Assembly: GCA_036265915.1 (NCBI GenBank) | Contig: DATAOC010000005.1 | Span: 25,469 to 89,468, forward strand | Length of the DNA: 64,000 bases | Direction of reading: 5' to 3' | Source of the DNA: AR12 sp036265915 | GTDB lineage: Bacteria; Methylomirabilota; Methylomirabilia; Rokubacteriales; CSP1-6 | Shown: positions 27,620-35,630 of the stretch, in pieces | Numbering within the stretch: position 1 is the stretch's first letter | How the letters are laid out: every line of letters starts with the position of its first letter | The notes under the pieces: model-generated | Seen by the model: only the letters and a program-made list of their open reading frames with translations | Told to the model about the DNA's origin: nothing | Database searches by the model: none | Made by a program: the position numbers and the translations under genes

Positions 27620-27877
27620 TCAACGCTCCTGAATCTGCTCCTGGGCGACCGTGATCGGCCGACCCCACCAGCCCTGGTCTCGCGCCAGAGCGATGTCCTG
27701 ACGCGTGACGCGCTTGGCCTCGTCGTCCCGGTTCCGCAGCGAGAAGAACCCGTGGTCGCCCGAGGCGAAATGAGTGGGGTGCTGCTTCCAGGTTGCCCAC
27801 TCCTCATTCGTGGCACAGCCGGCCACGAGCAGCAATACGCCAGAGAGCAATGAAAGGTGCCAGCGCATGCTCCGCAT
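27620..27877 (-). CDS. Small lipoprotein
   Basis: An 85-residue protein with a lipoprotein signal: hydrophobic stretch LSLLSGVLLLVAGC with the lipobox Cys at about residue 21. The mature part is short and polar with a Trp-rich segment (ARDQGWWGRPITV). GGAGGA lies 8 bases before the ATG, supporting this start. No family is recognised. A strong hairpin follows the gene. Confidence 0.72.
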   Translation of the reverse strand: MRSMRWHLSLLSGVLLLVAGCATNEEWATWKQHPTHFASGDHGFFSLRNRDDEAKRVTRQDIALARDQGWWGRPITVAQEQIQER

Positions 27878-27956
27878 ACCCCGTTCCTCCAGAGACTGAA
27901 GTTGGATGCTAAAAGCGCCTGATACTACCCTCGCCGCGGCCGCTCTTCAACTGGCG

Positions 27957-27965
27957 TGATAGACT
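27957..27965 (+). promoter_or_regulatory. Possible extended -10 promoter of the PAC2 gene
   Basis: TGATAGACT matches an extended -10 (TGnTAnAnT). Transcription from here would begin about 27972, only some 7 bases before the ATG at 27979, a nearly leaderless message. No clear -35 box is present. Confidence 0.35.
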
Positions 27966-27978
27966 CGCGATTGAGTCG

Positions 27979-28863
27979 ATGGATCCGCTCACCATCCACG
28001 CGATGCCCGAGCGACTCCGGCGGCCGGTGCTGATCACCGCCTTCAGCGGCTGGAATGACGCCGCGGAGTCCGCCACCACCGCCGCGCGGTATCTCGCGAC
28101 GACGTTTCACGCCGAGAAGTTCGCCGAGATCGACCCCGAGACGTTTTACCATTTCGGCCTCTCGCGTCCGTACGTCCGCTACAAGAGCGGCTCCGAGACG
28201 GAGCGGGAGATCGTCTGGCCAGCCACCGAGTTCTCGGTGGCGCGCCCCGCCGAGCTCGCGCGCGATCTCCTCATCGGCGTGGCCATCGAGCCGCACCTCC
28301 GCTGGAAGACGTACTGCGCGGCCGTGCTCGAGCTGGCCCGGCGCTGCGACGCGACGCTCGTGCTGACGCTCGGCGCGCTGCTGGCGGAGGTCCCGCACAC
28401 GCGGCCCATCCGGCTGTCCGGCGGCGCCTCGGATCCGGAGCTGGCCGCGCGCCTCGGGCTGCGGCCCACGCGGTACGAGGGGCCGACGGGCATCGTCGGC
28501 GTGCTCAACACGCTGTCGCGCGAGCAGGGAATGGCGACCGCGAGTCTCTGGGCCAACGTGCCTCACTACATCTCGGGCATCGAGAATCCGCGCGCGACGC
28601 TGGCGCTCGTGCAGCGCGTGCTCACGCTGCTGCACGGCGGCGCCGACCTCACCGACCTCGAGGAGGCCGTGCGCCAGTTCGATCAGAACCTCACCGAGAT
28701 CGTCTCGCAGAACGAGAAGATCGCCGGCTACGTCAAGAAGCTCGAGTCCCGCGATGCCGAGACGGAGGAGCCGGCCACGCCGGCGGCGCAGAGCGATCTG
28801 CCGCCCGCTTCCGAGCTGGTGGCGGAGATCGAGCAATTCCTGCGGCAGCAGCGCCCCGAGTGA
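27979..28863 (+). CDS. PAC2-family (proteasome assembly chaperone 2-like) protein
   Basis: A 294-residue protein of the PAC2 fold. Characteristic parts are LITAFSGWNDAAESATTAA near the start, FAEIDPETFYHF, and VPHYISGIENPRATLALV. The C-terminal 60 residues look helical and coiled-coil-like (LEEAVRQFDQNLTEIVSQNEKI). In bacteria this family is seen in actinobacteria and other proteasome-carrying groups, but its biochemical role is unsettled. The GTG of the M23 peptidase overlaps its stop, so the pair is co-transcribed. Confidence 0.87.
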   Translation: MDPLTIHAMPERLRRPVLITAFSGWNDAAESATTAARYLATTFHAEKFAEIDPETFYHFGLSRPYVRYKSGSETEREIVWPATEFSVARPAELARDLLIGVAIEPHLRWKTYCAAVLELARRCDATLVLTLGALLAEVPHTRPIRLSGGASDPELAARLGLRPTRYEGPTGIVGVLNTLSREQGMATASLWANVPHYISGIENPRATLALVQRVLTLLHGGADLTDLEEAVRQFDQNLTEIVSQNEKIAGYVKKLESRDAETEEPATPAAQSDLPPASELVAEIEQFLRQQRPE

Positions 28864-29738
28864 CCGCGGCCCGCGCGCTGCTCGGCGCCGGCCTGCTCCT
28901 GCTCACCGCCACCGCCTCCCACGTCGCGGCCGGCGATCGCCTGGTCGTGAGCTGGCAACCGAGCAAGCCGCGCGTGGGCGATGCCGCGCTGCTCAGGCTG
29001 CGCGGCGCGCCGGATGGCGCCACCGTGGAGGGGATGATGGACGGCCGGCCACTCGTCTTCTTTCCGTACGCGGGCGGTCACGCCGCGCTGGTGGGGTTCG
29101 ACCTGGAGCAGAAGCCGGGCGCGAAGGCGTGGCAGCTCGTGGTGCTGGTCCCGGGACGCGACCCGCTGCCGGCGAAGGGGACGCTCACGCTCCGGCGCCG
29201 CGATTTCCCCGTCCAGCGGCTCAAGCTGCCGACCGCGATGGTGGACCTCGATCCCGAGACGGAACGGCGCGCGGTGGCCGAGGGCGAGCGGCTGCAGGCG
29301 CTGTATCGGACGGTGACGTCCGAGCGGCTGTGGCATGGCGCGTTCACCCGGCCGGTGGGCGGCCTGGAGCCGGGCAGCGGGTTCGGCTCACGGCGCATCA
29401 TCAACGGGCAGCCGCGGATGCCGCACGGCGGCGCCGACTACGCGGCGCCGACGGGAACTCCGGTGGTGGCCGTCAACGCAGGTCGCGTGGCGCTGGTCGC
29501 CGATTACTTCTTCCCGGGCCGCCTCATCGCGCTCGATCACGGGCTGGGGCTCTACACGCTCTACTTCCATCTCGACTCGACCGTCGTCGGCCAGGGAGAC
29601 CTCGTGGAGCGGGGCCAGACGATCGGGACGGTGGGCGCCACCGGCCGCGCCACCGGCCCCCACCTGCACTTCGGCGCGCAAATCGGCGGCGCCCGAATCG
29701 ATCCCGCGACCCTGCTGGCGCTCCGCGCGCGCGACTAG
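28860..29738 (+). CDS. M23-family (LytM-type) peptidoglycan endopeptidase
   Basis: Exported zinc endopeptidase of 292 residues that should cut peptidoglycan cross-links, or be an activator. A signal peptide (1-22) is followed by an N-terminal beta domain (about 25-140) and the LytM domain. Zinc ligands are present: His and Asp in RMPHGGADYAAP, and the HLHFG motif (GPHLHFGAQIGG), so the site looks catalytically competent. GTG start overlapping the PAC2 stop. Its own TAG shares a CTAG with the stop of the convergent gene on the other strand. Confidence 0.92.
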   Translation: MTAARALLGAGLLLLTATASHVAAGDRLVVSWQPSKPRVGDAALLRLRGAPDGATVEGMMDGRPLVFFPYAGGHAALVGFDLEQKPGAKAWQLVVLVPGRDPLPAKGTLTLRRRDFPVQRLKLPTAMVDLDPETERRAVAEGERLQALYRTVTSERLWHGAFTRPVGGLEPGSGFGSRRIINGQPRMPHGGADYAAPTGTPVVAVNAGRVALVADYFFPGRLIALDHGLGLYTLYFHLDSTVVGQGDLVERGQTIGTVGATGRATGPHLHFGAQIGGARIDPATLLALRARD

Positions 29739-30016
29739 CGGCGCCGGCCGCCCTTCTTGGCGCGCTTGCGCGAGCCCGACTTCCGGGCCTTCGCGCGGGT
29801 CTTGCCCTTGGCGCGCGTCCCGCTCGATTTCCGCCCCTTGGACTTCGACTTCGATTTCGACCGCGACTTGCTGGGGCTGCGCTTCGTGGCGGCCTTCGGC
29901 GTGCTTGCGCGCTTGGGGCGCGGCCGCTCCATGGCACCGCCATCGGTGGTCCCCATCTCGGGCATCGGTGCGGACGTCTCCATACCGCCGTTCATGCCGT
30001 CCATCATCCGTTCCAT
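29735..30016 (-). CDS. Small highly basic Ser/Lys/Arg-rich protein
   Basis: A 93-residue protein with a Met-rich acidic N-terminus (MERMMDGMNGGMETSAPMPEMG) and a C-terminal two thirds made of SKS, RAK and KKG repeats, resembling the tails of histone H1-like bacterial proteins (Hc1, AlgP). It probably binds nucleic acid. Low complexity makes homology hard to judge. It follows the squalene/phytoene synthase gene by 34 bases on the same strand. GGAGGA before the ATG supports the start. Confidence 0.6.
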   Translation of the reverse strand: MERMMDGMNGGMETSAPMPEMGTTDGGAMERPRPKRASTPKAATKRSPSKSRSKSKSKSKGRKSSGTRAKGKTRAKARKSGSRKRAKKGGRRR

Positions 30017-30050
30017 CGAGTCCTCCCCAGGGCGATGGTCACTGCTTGGC

Positions 30051-31088
30051 TCATACGGTGCGCTCGGCGCGGAAACGACGCAAGGGCGAAGATAGCCTTT
30101 CTGCCTCCGAACGTAGTGCGGAATTCGACCAGACCGCCACCGAGGACCGCGCCAGGATGCGCCGGACGGCGCGCCGCGAGATGCGGATCGGCCGTGTCGC
30201 CGCCAGCGGGTCGGGGGACTCCGCCACGGCGGCGAGGGTGGCGAAGCCGATGAGGAGCGGCCACGCGCAGGCCAGGCGCATGCGCCACTCCGCGCGGGGG
30301 ATGGCGAGCGTGTAGCGCCACGCCTCGTCGTAGTGCCCGAGCGCCACCCGGAGCAGGCGCTCCAGCAGCGGTCGCGCCCGCGGCGTCGCGGCGGGATCGA
30401 GGAGATCGCGCGGGACGAGGCCGAGCGGCGTCAGCTCGCGGGCGGGCAGATAGCAGCGGCCGTGGCGCAGGTCGGCGGGAACGTCGCGCAGCACGTTCGT
30501 CAGCTGCAGCGCCTTGCCGAAGCGCGCGCCGCTGGCGCTCATGGCCGCGCCATCCCAGCCCGCAAGGCGGCGCCGGTGCGCCAGGTGGATAGCGGTCCAG
30601 AACTCGCCGACGCAGCCGGCGACCAGGTAGGTGTAGCGATCGAGCTCGGCCAGCGTGTCGAGCGCTGCCAGCGTACCCGCGTCCTCCCCCGGAAATCGCT
30701 CGAGATCGAACACCTGCCCGTCGGTGATCGTCGACAGCACGCCGCGCACGGCGGCGCGGTCGTCCGCCGGCAGGCGGTCGACGCGCGCGAGCGCCTCGGC
30801 CACGCGCGTCAGCAGCTCGCGCTCGGCCTCCAGCGACTGCAGCGGCGCGCACGCCCGCCCGACCGCGGCGACGTCCGCGGGCGCGCCGCTGTACGCGGCG
30901 CGCAGCGTGTGCAGGTGGCCGAGACGCTCCACGCGCGGCAGGAGCCGCGTGTCGGCGACGGTGTCCGTCGCCCGTGCCAGCAGGTATGCGAGGCCGACGG
31001 GCTCGCGCAGCGTGCGCGGGAGAATGGCCAGCGAGAGATAGAACGTCCGGCTGGTGCGCCGGAGAACGTCTCCCAGGAGCTCCGTCAA
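30051..31088 (-). CDS. Squalene/phytoene synthase family protein
   Basis: Trans-isoprenyl diphosphate head-to-head condensing enzyme of 345 residues. Both Mg2+-binding Asp motifs are visible: DTVAD in LARATDTVADT, and LTNVLRDVPADLRHGRCYLP. The start is a TTG overlapping the stop of the upstream gene (ATTGA); the first helix TELLGDVLRRTSRTFYLSL matches the usual N-terminus, so a longer N-terminus is unlikely. It may make squalene, hydroxysqualene or phytoene; hopanoid or carotenoid partner genes are not in the window. Confidence 0.88.
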   Translation of the reverse strand: MTELLGDVLRRTSRTFYLSLAILPRTLREPVGLAYLLARATDTVADTRLLPRVERLGHLHTLRAAYSGAPADVAAVGRACAPLQSLEAERELLTRVAEALARVDRLPADDRAAVRGVLSTITDGQVFDLERFPGEDAGTLAALDTLAELDRYTYLVAGCVGEFWTAIHLAHRRRLAGWDGAAMSASGARFGKALQLTNVLRDVPADLRHGRCYLPARELTPLGLVPRDLLDPAATPRARPLLERLLRVALGHYDEAWRYTLAIPRAEWRMRLACAWPLLIGFATLAAVAESPDPLAATRPIRISRRAVRRILARSSVAVWSNSALRSEAERLSSPLRRFRAERTV

Positions 31089-31381
31089 TCCAGGTCGAAC
31101 GGACGCCGGGGCGGGTCGGGCGAGTCCTTGGCCTTCTTCAGACCTTCCTGGAATTTCCGATCGAGCAGCTTGCCCTTCTGACTCTCCGACTGCGTGGCCT
31201 GGCGGAACCGCTCTTCGCGCTCGCTCGACTTGGCGCGCAGGATGTCGAACGCGCTGCCGAGATCCTTGGCTTCGCGCTTGGGCGGCGCCGCCTCGTGCGC
31301 GATGACGGCGCGCAGCTCGGGATCGATCGTCAGCTTTCCCTGACAGCACGGGCACTCCACGATGAAGGAGCCCTTCGCCAT
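31085..31381 (-). CDS. Small protein with CxxC pair, unknown function
   Basis: A 98-residue protein beginning MAKGSFIVECPCCQGKL, with a single CPCC pair that may be half of a zinc ribbon, then a charged helical region (REERFRQATQSESQKGK). It lies in front of the squalene/phytoene synthase gene and overlaps its TTG start. No family recognised. It is only 29 bases from the divergent RecB-like nuclease gene, so both promoters must overlap. Confidence 0.68.
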   Translation of the reverse strand: MAKGSFIVECPCCQGKLTIDPELRAVIAHEAAPPKREAKDLGSAFDILRAKSSEREERFRQATQSESQKGKLLDRKFQEGLKKAKDSPDPPRRPFDLD

Positions 31382-31410
31382 GGCGCCACGCTAGCATAGA
31401 ATGCGGGTCG

Positions 31411-32322
31411 ATGCCGGAGCTGGCGAACGAGTTTTCCTGGTCGCGCAGCCGCGACAACACCTTCCAGGACTGCAAGCGCCGCTACTACTATCACTACTAC
31501 GGCTCCTGGGGCGGCTGGGAGGCCGGCGTCTCTGCGGAGATCCGCCGCCTCTACATCCTCAAGCAGCTGGCGTCCCGACAGATGTGGGCCGGACGCATCG
31601 TGCACGACGCCATCGAGATGGCGCTGCAGATATTCCAGCACGGCCGCGACGTCCCCGTCGAGCCGTTCATCGCCGACGTCATCGAGCGGATGCGCGGCGA
31701 GTGGCGCTCCTCGCGCGACGGCCGCTATCGCGAGAGCCCGAAGACGCTGGCGCTGTTCGAGCACGAGTATGCGGTGGACCTCAAGCCCGAGGTCTGGAAG
31801 ATGCTGAGCCGGAACGTGACCACGTGCCTGCACAATTTCTTCCGGCTGCCGCTGCTCGCCGAGATCCGCCGCACGCCGGCCGAGCACTGGTCGATCGAGC
31901 ACTGGTCCAAGGTCCTGGACTTCGAGGGCACCCCGATCTGGATCGCGCCGGACTTCGGCTTCTGGACGGACGCCGGCCGGCTGGCGCTCATCGACTGGAA
32001 GACGGGCGGCGCCGATCCCGAGGCGGCGGCCTTCCAGCTCGGCTGCTACGCGCTCTACGCGCAGGACATGCTCGGCGTGGAGCCGGCGCGGGTCGACCTG
32101 ATCGAGGTGAACCTGCGCGAGCCGACAGTGACGCCGCATCAGTGGGACGCCGCCCGCCTCGAGGAGATCCGCGAGCGACTCCGGCTGTCCATCCGCTCGA
32201 TGAAGGCGTACCTGGCCGATCCGGTGGCCAACGTGGCGCGGATCGACGGCTTCGAGCGCACGGAGGAGCTTCGCATCTGCCGCTGGTGCAACTTCCGCGT
32301 CGTCTGCCGTCCGGAGCTGTGA
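31411..32322 (+). CDS. RecB-family PD-(D/E)XK nuclease with Cas4/AddB-like cysteines
   Basis: Stand-alone nuclease of 303 residues. The PD-(D/E)XK core is visible as GFWTDAGRLALIDWKTGG (Asp then D-W-K). One Cys near the N-terminus (DNTFQDCKRRYYY) and three near the C-terminus (ICRWCNFRVVC) match the 4Fe-4S pattern of Cas4 and AddB-type nucleases. No cas genes, helicase or recB partner is nearby. It could act in DNA repair or end processing; the exact role is unknown. The next gene starts 10 bases later. Confidence 0.87.
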   Translation: MPELANEFSWSRSRDNTFQDCKRRYYYHYYGSWGGWEAGVSAEIRRLYILKQLASRQMWAGRIVHDAIEMALQIFQHGRDVPVEPFIADVIERMRGEWRSSRDGRYRESPKTLALFEHEYAVDLKPEVWKMLSRNVTTCLHNFFRLPLLAEIRRTPAEHWSIEHWSKVLDFEGTPIWIAPDFGFWTDAGRLALIDWKTGGADPEAAAFQLGCYALYAQDMLGVEPARVDLIEVNLREPTVTPHQWDAARLEEIRERLRLSIRSMKAYLADPVANVARIDGFERTEELRICRWCNFRVVCRPEL

Positions 32323-32332
32323 GGGGAGCGGC

Positions 32333-34333
32333 GTGCGCGGGGCGCTGCTCGCCTGCGTCCTGCTCGCGATGACGGCAAGCACCGCCGGCGCCGGCATCAC
32401 GCGGCTCGAGATCCTTCGTGTGGAGCCGTTCGCGGGCGGCGAGGAGTTCGGCGAGGTTGGCGGGTACGTGAAGGTGGTCGGCATCGCCCACGGCGAGCTC
32501 GATCCGGCCGCTCGGGCCAACGCGGTGATCGTCAACCTCGACCGCGCGCCGCGCAACGCGCGCGGCATGGTCGAGTACGCGGTCGACTTCTACGTGATGC
32601 GTCCGGCGGATCCGCTGCGCGGCAATCGTACCGTGCTGTACGAGGCGACCAACCGCGGTCGCAAGCTCATGTTCGGCTGGCTGCACGACGCGAAGGACAC
32701 CTCGCCGGGGGCGGTCAACGAGCCCACGCTGCGCGAGCACGTCGGCAACGCCTTCGCGCTGACGCGCGGCTACACGCTCGTCTGGAGCGGGTGGGATCCG
32801 GACGCGCCGGCCGCGAACGGAGGCCTGCGCATCCGCGTGCCGGTCGCCACCGACCGGGGCCGTCCCATCGTGCGGGTGATCCGCGACGAGTTCGTGTTCG
32901 GCACGCGGCTGCCCGCGACGTCCGCGACGGCGCCGCTGTCCTACGAGGCGGCCACGCTGGATCAGGCGCAGGCGCGCCTCACCGTGCGGGCGCGAGAAGC
33001 GGATCCGCCGACCGAGATTCCGGCCAGCGGCTGGAGCTACCAGGGCCCACGCGCGATTGCCCTGGTGGGCGAAACGGCCGCCTTCAGGCCGGGCTTCATC
33101 TACGACTTCCGGTATCCGGCGAAGGACCCGAAGATCATCGGCATCGGCTTCGCGGCCACGCGGGATCTCGTCTCGTTCCTCCGCTACGAGGCGCGCGATC
33201 GCACCGGCACGCCGAATCCGGTGACGCTTGGCCCGGACGTCACCGGGGTCAAGGCGGTTCTCGCGTTCGGCGTGTCACAGGGCGGCCGCTTCCTGCGCGA
33301 CCACGTCGCCGCCGGCTTCAATCGCGACGAGGCACGCCGGCGTGTCTTCGACGGCGTGCTCTCTCACGTGGCGGGCGTCGGCCGCGTGTTCGCGAACTAC
33401 GAGTTCGGACAGCCGAACCGCACGGCGACGCAGCACGAGGACCATCTGTTCCCGGAGAACGCGTTTCCGTTCTCGCACGCAACGCTCACGGATCCCGTGA
33501 CCGGCGCCACCGGCGCGCTGCTGCGTGGCGATCCCACCGATCCGCTGATGATGGAGGTGAACACGTCGACGGAGTACTGGCAGAAGGGCGCCTCGCTGCT
33601 GCACACGGACCCGCGAGGCGGGGCGGACGCCCTGCTGCCGACGACGGCCCGCGTCTACATGGTTGCCGGCACGCAGCATGGCGGGCGCGCCACGTCGACC
33701 AGCGACCCCGGGCCGTGCCTGCATCCGCGCAACCCGCACAGCGCGGCCCCGGTGCTGCGCGCGCTGCTCGTCGCGCTCGACGCGTGGGTGGTCGACGACC
33801 TGGTGCCGCCCGAGAGCCGCGTGCCGACGGTGCGCGACGGCACGCTCGTCACCGCCGACCGCCTCGGCTTTCCCGCGATTCCCGGGATCAAGGCGCCGGT
33901 CGCCACCAATCGCCTGGCTCCGTTCGGCGACTGGACGTCGCCGCGCCCGCAGCCGGACCGCGCGTACGGCACGCGCGTCTCGAAGGTCGACGCCGACGGC
34001 AACGAGGTCGAGGGCATCCGGCTGCCGGCGATCGCGGCACCCATCGCCACGTACACGGGCTGGAATCACTACCGGGCGCCCGAGCTCGCCGGCGAGCTGT
34101 GCGATCGCGACGGCATCTACGCGCCGCTCCCGGTGACGAAGGCCGAGCGCGAGCGCGCCGGCGACCCCCGCCGCTCGCTGGAGGAACGCTACGGCACTCG
34201 CGAGGCCTGGCTCGAGCAGGTCCGCGCGGCGGCCGCTCAGCTCGTGATCGAGCGCCTGCTCCTCACCGAGGACGCCGCCCGCATCGTCGCCGCCGCCGAG
34301 CGCACGGACCCGTTCAAGCGCACTTCACCGTGA
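32333..34333 (+). CDS. Large exported alpha/beta-hydrolase
   Basis: A 666-residue protein with a signal peptide (about 1-19), of the long alpha/beta-hydrolase type found in soil bacteria. The nucleophile elbow is GVSQGG (in VLAFGVSQGGRFL). A candidate catalytic His lies in AGTQHGGR. The first 200 residues form a separate beta-rich domain before the hydrolase core. Substrate unknown; esterase or amidase activity on xenobiotics or plant matter is plausible. GAGGGGAGC precedes the GTG start at 32333. Confidence 0.8.
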   Translation: MRGALLACVLLAMTASTAGAGITRLEILRVEPFAGGEEFGEVGGYVKVVGIAHGELDPAARANAVIVNLDRAPRNARGMVEYAVDFYVMRPADPLRGNRTVLYEATNRGRKLMFGWLHDAKDTSPGAVNEPTLREHVGNAFALTRGYTLVWSGWDPDAPAANGGLRIRVPVATDRGRPIVRVIRDEFVFGTRLPATSATAPLSYEAATLDQAQARLTVRAREADPPTEIPASGWSYQGPRAIALVGETAAFRPGFIYDFRYPAKDPKIIGIGFAATRDLVSFLRYEARDRTGTPNPVTLGPDVTGVKAVLAFGVSQGGRFLRDHVAAGFNRDEARRRVFDGVLSHVAGVGRVFANYEFGQPNRTATQHEDHLFPENAFPFSHATLTDPVTGATGALLRGDPTDPLMMEVNTSTEYWQKGASLLHTDPRGGADALLPTTARVYMVAGTQHGGRATSTSDPGPCLHPRNPHSAAPVLRALLVALDAWVVDDLVPPESRVPTVRDGTLVTADRLGFPAIPGIKAPVATNRLAPFGDWTSPRPQPDRAYGTRVSKVDADGNEVEGIRLPAIAAPIATYTGWNHYRAPELAGELCDRDGIYAPLPVTKAERERAGDPRRSLEERYGTREAWLEQVRAAAAQLVIERLLLTEDAARIVAAAERTDPFKRTSP

Positions 34334-34354
34334 GCGAGCGGCCCTGCGACCGCC

Positions 34355-34912
34355 TCACCGGTCCGGGACGCGGTCCTGCTCCTGCTGGCGCACGCGGGCG
34401 CGGATCTGGGCGCGCTCCTCGGGGGTGAGCTGCAGCCAGCGCTCCCAGTTGCGCACGATGCGCTCGCGCTCGGCGGGGGAGAGCGCCTGGAACTGCTGCC
34501 AATGTCTGAGGATTCGCTCCCGGCGCTCCGCGGGCAGACGCTGAAAGCGGTCGTAGGCTTCCTGCAGCTCCTGACGCCGCGCGTCCGGCAGCTCCGTCCA
34601 GCGCTGGAAGTCCTCGAGCACGCGCTGGCGCTCCGCCGGCGGCATCCGGCGAAATCGCTCGAAGTTGTTGCGCGCGGCCTGCCGCTCCTCGGGAGACATC
34701 GACTGCCAGTAGCGATACCGCTCGAGCACGCGCTGCCGCTCCTCCGCCGTCATGCGCTGCCACCGCTGGAGATTGCGCTCGACCAGCGCACGCTCCTCGG
34801 GTGACAGCTGCTCGAGCCCGTCGACGCTGGTCGTCTGCGCCGCGGTGGGCGCCGCATGGGCGATGGTGAGCAGCGCCACGCTGACGGCAAGAACCACCCA
34901 GCGCCGTTGCAT
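34355..34912 (-). CDS. DUF3106-type periplasmic repeat protein
   Basis: A 185-residue exported protein with a signal peptide (about 1-25). The mature part consists of six to seven helical repeats of 22-24 residues built on the pattern W-x2-L/M-x-P/A-E-E/R-R-Q (for example RMTAEERQRVLERYRYW and SMSPEERQAARNNFERF). DUF3106 proteins share this. It is the last gene of an ECF sigma/anti-sigma operon, so it is probably a target or sensor of that system. Its start is 2 bases after the previous stop. Confidence 0.82.
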   Translation of the reverse strand: MQRRWVVLAVSVALLTIAHAAPTAAQTTSVDGLEQLSPEERALVERNLQRWQRMTAEERQRVLERYRYWQSMSPEERQAARNNFERFRRMPPAERQRVLEDFQRWTELPDARRQELQEAYDRFQRLPAERRERILRHWQQFQALSPAERERIVRNWERWLQLTPEERAQIRARVRQQEQDRVPDR

Positions 34913-34914
34913 CG

Positions 34915-35148
34915 TCAGCAGTCGTCCTTCGAGGCGCGGGGCGGCGTGGCCGACCGCGGCGTCTGCGCGGCGGCCCGCTCCAGCCGCTGCAGCAGCTCCA
35001 GCAGCGGCCGCTGCTCGGCGATGCGGCGCTCGCGCTCGGTTCTCGGGTCGGCATCGTGAAGCAGGTCGAGGTCGAGCAGCATCTGCGCGTCCGGCACGGA
35101 GATCGCGACCGAGGCGAGCACGCCCAGCGCCATCACGAGACTACGCAT
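34915..35148 (-). CDS. Small exported protein of the ECF sigma operon
   Basis: A 77-residue protein with a hydrophobic N-terminal signal (RSLVMALGVLASVAIS) and a charged helix (RTERERRIAEQRPLLELLQRLERAA). An ATG one codon upstream (35151) is possible, but GGAGG spacing favours 35148. It sits between the anti-sigma factor and the DUF3106 gene. No known family; perhaps a periplasmic partner of the DUF3106 protein. Confidence 0.65.
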   Translation of the reverse strand: MRSLVMALGVLASVAISVPDAQMLLDLDLLHDADPRTERERRIAEQRPLLELLQRLERAAAQTPRSATPPRASKDDC

Positions 35149-35630
35149 CATCGTCCTCCCACCGGGACCACGTCGAGGTTGCGCACCGTGTCCATCTCGT
35201 CCAGCATGTCGAGCCGCTGCACGACCTCGTAATGCTTCAGCATGTCGAGGCGGGCGCCGAGCGCCGTCTCCTCCAGCGGCGTCAGGCTCGCCGGCGGCTG
35301 CTCCACCGGCGTCGGGCGCAGCGTCAAGAGCAGCAGCGCCGCCGCGAGAGTCGCGGAGACCGCGACCGGCACGGTGCGCCGCCACCACACGGTCGCACGG
35401 CGGCGCGCCTCCAGCCGCGCGCGCAGCTCCGCACGGTAGCGGCCCCAGTGCGGCTCCGGCGCCGCCGCTGCCTCCGCGAGCGCGTCGAGCACCGCGCGCG
35501 TGTCGGTCAGCGCCCCGCGGCAGGCCGCGCAAGCCTCGAGGTGCGCCGCCACGCGGGCGCGCTCGTCCGCCGCGAGCTGGTCCCTCAGGTAGGGCACCAG
35601 CGCCGTCTCGGGATGGTCCGTCGCGCTCAT
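35148..35630 (-). CDS. Anti-sigma factor with zinc-finger (zf-HC2-like) domain
   Basis: A 160-residue membrane protein. The cytoplasmic N-terminus holds the H-x3-C-x2-C zinc-binding motif (HLEACAACR) of anti-sigma factors; one transmembrane helix (about 95-112) precedes a periplasmic tail ending LDVVPVGGR. It would bind and hold the sigma factor encoded just upstream. Its ATG overlaps the sigma gene's stop by four bases, fitting the usual coupled pair. Confidence 0.88.
   Translation of the reverse strand: MSATDHPETALVPYLRDQLAADERARVAAHLEACAACRGALTDTRAVLDALAEAAAAPEPHWGRYRAELRARLEARRRATVWWRRTVPVAVSATLAAALLLLTLRPTPVEQPPASLTPLEETALGARLDMLKHYEVVQRLDMLDEMDTVRNLDVVPVGGR

Noticed and set aside
27493..27816. 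N-terminal extension of the exported protein to 27816
   Set aside because: It would place coding through a 19-bp hairpin and overlap the lipoprotein gene; a proper signal peptide begins at 27492.
34380..34830. Regular DNA periodicity suggesting a CRISPR or tandem repeat array
   Set aside because: The periodicity comes from the 22-24-residue protein repeats of the DUF3106 gene; DNA copies are too divergent for a CRISPR.
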